DNA from: a virus | DNA: 24,739 nucleotides | Reading direction: 5' to 3' (one strand) | IMG/VR virus record: IMGVR_UViG_3300025853_000612 | Span: 1-24,739 of that record | Part shown: positions 20,783 to 24,739 of the stretch, one piece after another | Numbering within the stretch: the stretch's first letter is position 1 | Layout: each line of letters starts with the position of its first letter | Position numbers and translations under genes: made by a program | The notes under the pieces: model-generated | What the model was told of the DNA's origin: nothing | Seen by the model: only the letters and a program-made list of their open reading frames with translations | Database searches by the model: none

Positions 20783-20907
20783 CACGGTTTGCAACGCTTA
20801 CCACGTGCGCGGTTTGCGTTGCTTACTGTTGGCCGGTTTGCATTTAGAACGCGTTGCCGGTTTGCGTCGCTTACCGCGTGCACGGTTTGCAACGCTTACC
20901 GGGTGCG
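20783..20907 (+). repeat. five imperfect ~24-bp iteron-like tandem repeats
   Basis: Units of 23-26 bp with the consensus CGGTTTGCnnCGCTTACC followed by nCGTG. The first and last units are identical over 22 bp (20781-20802 and 20879-20900). The third unit is the most degenerate. The array lies directly after the AT-richer spacer and just before the GC-rich genes. The core CGCTTACC recurs in their leaders. Candidate Rep-type binding sites. Confidence 0.7.
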
Positions 20908-21042
20908 GCGTGGTGCACACGCCGACGGCCGCACGTTCGCGCCGTGGCGCGTGGTGGTGACAACGCGGCCGGATGACGCGCCGGCCTACTTGCCGGGTGC
21001 ACGCGCACCGGGTGCGCCGTTTGCGTTTGCCGCGTGCGCTGC

Positions 21043-21062
21043 TATATATGGGCGCGCTTACC
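21043..21062 (+). promoter_or_regulatory. TATATAT box and CGCTTACC leader word
   Basis: TATATAT at 21043-21049 stands out in very GC-rich sequence and could be a -10 box; CGCTTACC follows at 21055-21062, 15 bp before ATG 21077. No clear -35 hexamer. Confidence 0.35.
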
Positions 21063-21076
21063 GTTTATCTGCCGTC

Positions 21077-21631
21077 ATGGCCTATTACTTGCCGTCCGAA
21101 CCGACCGCGCGCGCTGCCGTTACGTGCGCGCCGCGCGGCGTCGCCGTTGTGCCGTTCGCTGCCGTTGCCGACGTGGTGCGCGACGCCGGCGTGCGTTTGT
21201 TCCGCGCCAAACGTTTCGCCGTTTACGCGACAAACGCGGACGCCGAACGCGTGCGCGACGCAATTGGTGACCGCGTGTGCGCCGACGTGGTGCGCGCCGT
21301 TGCCGACGCCGCGCCGTTCGCTGCCGCGTCCGTTGTTGTGGTGGTATCGGCTGCCAACGCGTCCGAATGGCGAACGCTTGCGTGGTGCGGCGTGCGTTGC
21401 GTGATCCCTGAAACGCGCACCGGGTGCCGTCCGTTTATTGCGCACAACGGCTTAAGCGATCCGCGGTGGTGCGTTTCGCTTGCCGACGCCGTGGCGTTTG
21501 CTGCCGGCGTTTCCGACAACGCGGCCGAAACCGCGGCGCCGCTGCCGGTGCTGCCGGGTGAGCTCGCACCACCACCGGCGCCGGTGCACGCCGACGCGGC
21601 GCCGACGCTGCCAACGCTTGCGCGTGCGTGA
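21077..21631 (+). CDS. unknown protein of the GC-rich block, 184 aa
   Basis: The start was set at ATG 21077 because CGCTTACC precedes it as it does three other genes of the block; the frame is open upstream to 20780 through the iterons. Ala/Val-rich. Segments: FRAKRFAVYATNADAERVRD, a hydrophobic strand ASVVVVVSAANASEW, then TLAWCGVRCVIPETRTGCRP with three Cys and FIAHNGLSD, and a Pro/Ala-rich tail. The strand-helix pattern suggests an alpha/beta fold. I do not recognise it. Confidence 0.55.
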   Translation: MAYYLPSEPTARAAVTCAPRGVAVVPFAAVADVVRDAGVRLFRAKRFAVYATNADAERVRDAIGDRVCADVVRAVADAAPFAAASVVVVVSAANASEWRTLAWCGVRCVIPETRTGCRPFIAHNGLSDPRWCVSLADAVAFAAGVSDNAAETAAPLPVLPGELAPPPAPVHADAAPTLPTLARA

Positions 21632-21733
21632 CAATCGCGCGGCCGCACACGCGCCGATAGCTTGCGCGCCGACGTGCCGGCAGAATGACCGCGGACGCGT
21701 TGCGCGTCCGTTTATCGCTTACCGCTTGAAACC

Positions 21734-21940
21734 ATGGCCTACGAAACCGTCCGCGTGCCGTCCGCCACGTCTTACGTGGTGGAACGTTTCCACGGCGCTT
21801 TAAACGGCTGGCAGCCTGAAACCGACCGGCTGCCGCTTGCCGTTGCCGAACGCCGCGCACGCTTGCGCCGCGCCGTGCGCGGTTCTGAATTTATTTATCG
21901 CGTCGCGCCGTACGTGCACACGTTCCGCGTCGCCGTTTGA
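21734..21940 (+). CDS. unknown small protein of the GC-rich block, 68 aa
   Basis: The leader CGCTTACCGCTTGAAACC runs directly into the ATG; there is no Shine-Dalgarno site. The product begins MAYETVRVPSATSYVVERFH and ends in a basic, aromatic segment (SEFIYRVAPYVHTFRVAV). It could be a small beta-rich protein. No family recognised. Confidence 0.5.
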   Translation: MAYETVRVPSATSYVVERFHGALNGWQPETDRLPLAVAERRARLRRAVRGSEFIYRVAPYVHTFRVAV

Positions 21941-21975
21941 CCGTCCGACCGCTTACCGCTCACCACCTAGAAACC

Positions 21976-22311
21976 ATGCCAACAACGCACGAGAAACCAC
22001 GTCACCCGTTGTCAGGCGCGCCGCTGCCGGCGCCGTTCCGCGGTCCCGTGATTGTCACGCGCTACGCGAACGGCAAGATTCGCGCGTCGCACAAGCGCGA
22101 CCGTGAAACCACATACCGGTGCGCCGTGCCGTACAACAACGGCGCCGATACCGACGCAAACCACCAGACCGCGGCCGCGTGGTTGCTGGCTAAGTGTTTC
22201 GATGACGCGCCGCGCATGACGCTCATCGCCTTAGGCCATGACGCCGACGCTTACTACCACGTGGCAGTTGGCACGTGGCAGCTTCCAGAAACCACCAACG
22301 CCGACGCTTGA
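21976..22311 (+). CDS. small hypothetical protein, plasmid/phage-type family
   Basis: 111 residues from ATG 21976, preceded by CGCTTACC and GAAACC. Segment VIVTRYANGKIRASHKRDRE, then YRCAVPYNN, NHQTAAAWLLAK and YYHVAVG. I recall short proteins on plasmids and phages with the pattern 'GxRIkA....PY.....NH..AA..L..K......Y.fV' and no known function; this may be a longer version. Its TGA is four bases from the next ATG (TGAAACCATG). Confidence 0.5.
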   Translation: MPTTHEKPRHPLSGAPLPAPFRGPVIVTRYANGKIRASHKRDRETTYRCAVPYNNGADTDANHQTAAAWLLAKCFDDAPRMTLIALGHDADAYYHVAVGTWQLPETTNADA

Positions 22312-22315
22312 AACC

Positions 22316-23056
22316 ATGACAACGACAACCACCACGCCGACCGTTTCGCTTGCCATGGCAAACGGCGACCGCGTCGACGCGCCGACGCGTTGGCACGGCC
22401 GCGCGTTGTGCGTGCATGCACCCGTGGCGCACGTACGTGACGGCAAACGGACGCGCGGCGTTTGGGCGATCACTGGCCACGTGCACGGCCTAAGCGCCGG
22501 CGTTTACCGCGGCAAGCTTGCCGACGCCGTGCGTTTGGCGCGCGTTTGGGATGACGCGTTTGCCGACGCGTTGCCAACGTGGCGCACAACGGCGCCAAAC
22601 CTTTCTAAATGGCCGCACGCGCAAGAATGGAACCGCCAACTACGCGGCGAAACGGCGCCAGTAGGGCCGGCCGGCACCGGTGAAACCGTGCGCACCCGTC
22701 CGCGCGTTGCCGCTGCCGACGGTGACGGCGCCGAACAGTTACCGGTAACGCCAACTATCACGCCGGCCGGTTCCGGCCGTGTGCGTTACGCGGCAACGCT
22801 CAACAACGGCAAACCGCGTTTGCGTCATCCTGAAACCGGCGCCGCGTTGCGCATGCATGGCGACGTTGTGGCGTTTAAAGGCCCCGACCCGTTCGTGCCG
22901 GTGTTTCGCTTGTGGTGGCACGGCGTTTGGGTCGACGTTCCGACAATCGCCGAATGCATGGAGTGGGCAGCGGATGGCGTCGCCGAAACACCGGCCGGCG
23001 ACCGCGTAGAAACCGACGCGCCCGACTCGTGGTTGTCACTCTTAGGTGTTGTCTGA
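22316..23056 (+). CDS. unknown protein of the GC-rich block, 246 aa
   Basis: ATG 22316 in the tight TGAAACCATG junction. Thr-rich start (MTTTTTTPTVS), then TRWHGRALCVHAPVAHVRDG and TRGVWAITGHVHGLSAGVYR, LADAVRLARVWDDAFADALP, a polar linker (~residues 110-150), and a second part with RVRYAATLNNGKPRLRHPET and FRLWWHGVWVDVPTIAECME. It looks like two small domains, each with strands followed by a helix. Function unknown. Confidence 0.55.
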   Translation: MTTTTTTPTVSLAMANGDRVDAPTRWHGRALCVHAPVAHVRDGKRTRGVWAITGHVHGLSAGVYRGKLADAVRLARVWDDAFADALPTWRTTAPNLSKWPHAQEWNRQLRGETAPVGPAGTGETVRTRPRVAAADGDGAEQLPVTPTITPAGSGRVRYAATLNNGKPRLRHPETGAALRMHGDVVAFKGPDPFVPVFRLWWHGVWVDVPTIAECMEWAADGVAETPAGDRVETDAPDSWLSLLGVV

Positions 23057-23091
23057 AACGCCGCACCCGTTCCGCTTACCGCTTAGAAACC

Positions 23092-24204
23092 ATGCCAACG
23101 CTTACCGTTCCGCACACGTCCGCAATAGTTGCGCCACGCACCGGCGCCGGCCGCGCAAACCAGCCGCACCGGCTGCCGGATGACGTCGCGTCATTACTTG
23201 CCACGTTTGATCTAACACTTGGTGCGCTGCTTACCACCAGTAGCGCTAAGGCTCAGCACACGGCCGCGCACGGCGTGCACAACGCCATGCATTACGCGTT
23301 GCCGCATCGCCAGTTAGCGCGCGCGATCGATCCGCGCACGGTCGCGACAACGGCGCCGCGCGGTTACGTTCCGGCGTTGCGTGCGTTGGCCGAACGCACC
23401 GGCACGGTCGACGCTGCGATGCGTCATAACGCGTGCATGCACGCCACGGCCGGGTGCGTGGCGGCTTGCCTCGCGTCGGCTGGCCATGGCGGCCTAAGCG
23501 TTGACGTCACGGCAGCACGCGGCCGGCGTTCGCTCGCATACGTGGCGGATCCGACAACGTACGCGCGCGCCGTTGTGTTTGCCGTTGCGGCTGAGCTCGC
23601 ACGCGCCGCACGCGCCGGCATGCCGGCCGCGGTCCGCTTAAACGGCACAAGCGAGTGGCCATGGTTTGCGCGCGCCGTGCCGTTGTCGCTTGCCGATGCG
23701 TTGACAATCCGGCGCCGTTACGGCGTCGACGTGGAAACCGGTGGTTTCAACAACGTGGCCGAAACGTTCGCGCCGATGGTTGAACGTGGCGCCGTCCGCT
23801 TTTACGAATACGTGAAGGCGCACGCCGACGCTTGGGATGGTTTGCGCGCGTGGCACGCTGCCGGGTTTGACGTCACGGCGTCATTCGCTGCCGACCGGTC
23901 GACCGCGTGCGCCGACGCCGTGGCGGCCGTTCGTGCCGGTTTCCGCGTGGCGCTGCCAATTGCGCTCAAACGTGGCGCGCCGCTGCCGTCATCCGTCACG
24001 CTTGAAACGCACGGCGAAACCGTCACGCTGCCGACCGTCGACGGCGACACCACCGACGCGCGCTACGCGGACCCGTGCGGCGTTGCCGTCTTGCTACGCG
24101 AGAAACGCGCACGCGGCGCGGATCGCGCACGCGCCGACCGTTTCGTGCTGCCGTACGCGGACGCCGTAACGCTTGCCGACGGCGTTGTGCGTTTCAACCG
24201 GTAA
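23092..24204 (+). CDS. GP88 / DUF7227-type phage protein
   Basis: 370 residues from ATG 23092 (leader CGCTTACCGCTTAGAAACC). Motifs that match the family I know as GP88 or DUF7227: C115-MHATAG-C122-VAA-C126 followed by GHGG; VRLNGTSEWPW at 181-191; RFYEYVKAH; TASFAADRS; and VDGDTTDARYADPCGVAVLL at 316-335. The family is common in phages and plasmids of many bacteria; its function is unknown to me. The C-x6-C-x3-C pattern with a barrel-like strand-helix rhythm invites a metal or iron-sulphur site, which is inference. The gene is followed by a terminator. Confidence 0.75.
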   Translation: MPTLTVPHTSAIVAPRTGAGRANQPHRLPDDVASLLATFDLTLGALLTTSSAKAQHTAAHGVHNAMHYALPHRQLARAIDPRTVATTAPRGYVPALRALAERTGTVDAAMRHNACMHATAGCVAACLASAGHGGLSVDVTAARGRRSLAYVADPTTYARAVVFAVAAELARAARAGMPAAVRLNGTSEWPWFARAVPLSLADALTIRRRYGVDVETGGFNNVAETFAPMVERGAVRFYEYVKAHADAWDGLRAWHAAGFDVTASFAADRSTACADAVAAVRAGFRVALPIALKRGAPLPSSVTLETHGETVTLPTVDGDTTDARYADPCGVAVLLREKRARGADRARADRFVLPYADAVTLADGVVRFNR

Positions 24205-24235
24205 GCGCCGACGCACCACCACCACCACCACGCAC

Positions 24236-24260
24236 GGCGCCGTTAACGCGGCGCCTTTCT
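24236..24260 (+). terminator. terminator-like hairpin after the GP88-type gene
   Basis: GGCGCC (24236-24241) and GGCGCC (24250-24255) flank GTTAACGC; TTTCT follows. Placed 32 bp after the stop codon, it would close the five-gene GC-rich unit. A CACCACCACCACCACCAC run lies just before it. Confidence 0.6.
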
Positions 24261-24739
24261 CGTGCGCGTACGTGTGCGGCGTTTCCACGCCACGCCGTAC
24301 GGCCGCACGCATGACAACGCCGAAACGTCGCACGCGGTAAGCGCGCGAACGTGGCCGGCCAAACCACACGCCGACGCACCACGCGGCCACCACCACAACG
24401 GCGCCGCACGCGTTGCCGGTGGTGCGTCATGCCGTGCCAACAATGGCCGGCGTTCGTGACAACAACGCCACGCACACGGCACCGGGTGCACGCCGTCGAC
24501 GTGGTGCACAACGTGGCGCGCTGCCGACAACAACAACGCAAACCACGCCGCACGTTTCAGACAACAACGCCGGCGCAAGTCTGCCGCACGTGTGCACGTC
24601 GCCGCGTTGATTAGTTAGCTATTGTTTTAATTTAGTAATCACTAAATTACACAAACACAAAACACTTACGATTGTCGTTTATATTTATATGCTTACTCGC
24701 GGGTCCTTTTGCCGCCCAGACCTGCGAGGTATTTCGAGC
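24261..24739. other. non-coding tail of the GC-rich block and AT-rich palindrome
   Basis: No convincing gene on either strand. 24261-24600 keeps the block's word style and repeats (A/G)ACAACAACG-type words near 24458, 24526 and 24559. After 24611 the sequence becomes AT-rich with a perfect hairpin TAATTTAGT-AATC-ACTAAATTA (24628-24649). Near 24695, TACTCGCGGGTCC resembles part of the 23-bp motif copy at 20531 but lacks the second half. Confidence 0.5.

Larger units (their letters stand above)
20780..24610 (+). other. GC-rich block with foreign word usage
   Basis: Five rightward genes and flanks share a style unlike the rest of the window. Arg is almost only CGN, Glu mostly GAA, and AG-containing codons are rare. 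GCTGCC is used where GCCGCC would be expected, and the octamer GCCGACGC appears about 13 times by eye, against about one in the preceding 20 kb. Bounded by AT-rich palindromic stretches at both ends (20640-20760 and 24611-24690). It looks like an acquired block; no integrase or transposase is visible. Confidence 0.7.

Noticed and set aside
20783-20907. CRISPR array
   Set aside because: Units are head to tail with no unique spacers of constant length and no cas genes nearby.
24413-24610. 65-codon frame in the tail of the GC-rich block
   Set aside because: Lies after the terminator, low complexity (Thr/Asn/Arg), no CGCTTACC/GAAACC leader.
1-24739. tRNA genes and cyanobacterial HIP1 (GCGATCGC) sites
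   Set aside because: I noticed neither by eye; a tRNA scan was not possible, so absence is not proven.

Overview
The window looks like part of a tailed double-stranded DNA phage genome (or a prophage). Genes are densely packed, many start and stop codons overlap, and the recognisable functions are those of a phage replication and nucleotide-metabolism region: dCTP deaminase, dNMP kinase, flavin-dependent thymidylate synthase ThyX, a DNA polymerase I family polymerase, a fused primase-helicase, a probable ssDNA-binding protein, a PD-(D/E)XK nuclease, a minimal NAD+-type ligase, a KilA-N protein and an HNH nuclease. The C39-like peptidase at the left edge and the ThyX variant resemble proteins I know from cyanophages, so a cyanobacterial or other aquatic host is a reasonable guess. 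I saw no photosynthesis genes, capsid, portal or terminase, and no tRNA.

Layout. 1-1730 (+): end of a C39-like peptidase, dcd, a 58-residue protein and an HNH nuclease. 1654-11785 (mostly -): a long leftward block of chained small genes, dNMP kinase, zinc-binding proteins, thyX, small DNA-binding candidates, polA and the primase-helicase. Several genes here are shorter than 60 codons and are linked by TGATG, GTGA or TAATG overlaps. Two small rightward genes (4883-5095 and 5887-6078) interrupt the block. A divergent region at 11786-11946 separates it from the rightward block at 11947-20426: ssDNA-binding candidate, zinc-finger-like protein, KilA-N, nuclease, tail-family-like protein, ligase, and several unknown proteins separated by C-rich structured spacers.

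From about 20.4 kb the character changes. Four copies of a 23-bp bipartite motif are followed by an AT-richer spacer with a hairpin, then an array of five ~24-bp iteron-like repeats, then a very GC-rich block (to about 24.6 kb) with five rightward genes. Their codon and word usage is unlike the rest of the window. The last gene is a GP88/DUF7227-type protein; the others have no function I can name. The block ends with a terminator-like hairpin, a non-coding tail and an AT-rich palindrome.

The strongest unexplained signals are in the DNA rather than the proteins. (1) A nested ~214-bp dyad made of TGTCCCTTT words lies inside the 3' end of the primase-helicase gene, with the words read in all three frames. 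(2) A 23-bp motif GGACTCGC-N7-CGGTTWWA occurs six times with constant spacing. (3) The GC-rich block has an iteron array whose core word CGCTTACC recurs in front of four of its five genes. (4) A small C-x2-C-x2-W/Y module is scattered over five different proteins. Coordinates and translations were read by eye; family names rest on remembered motifs, not searches.
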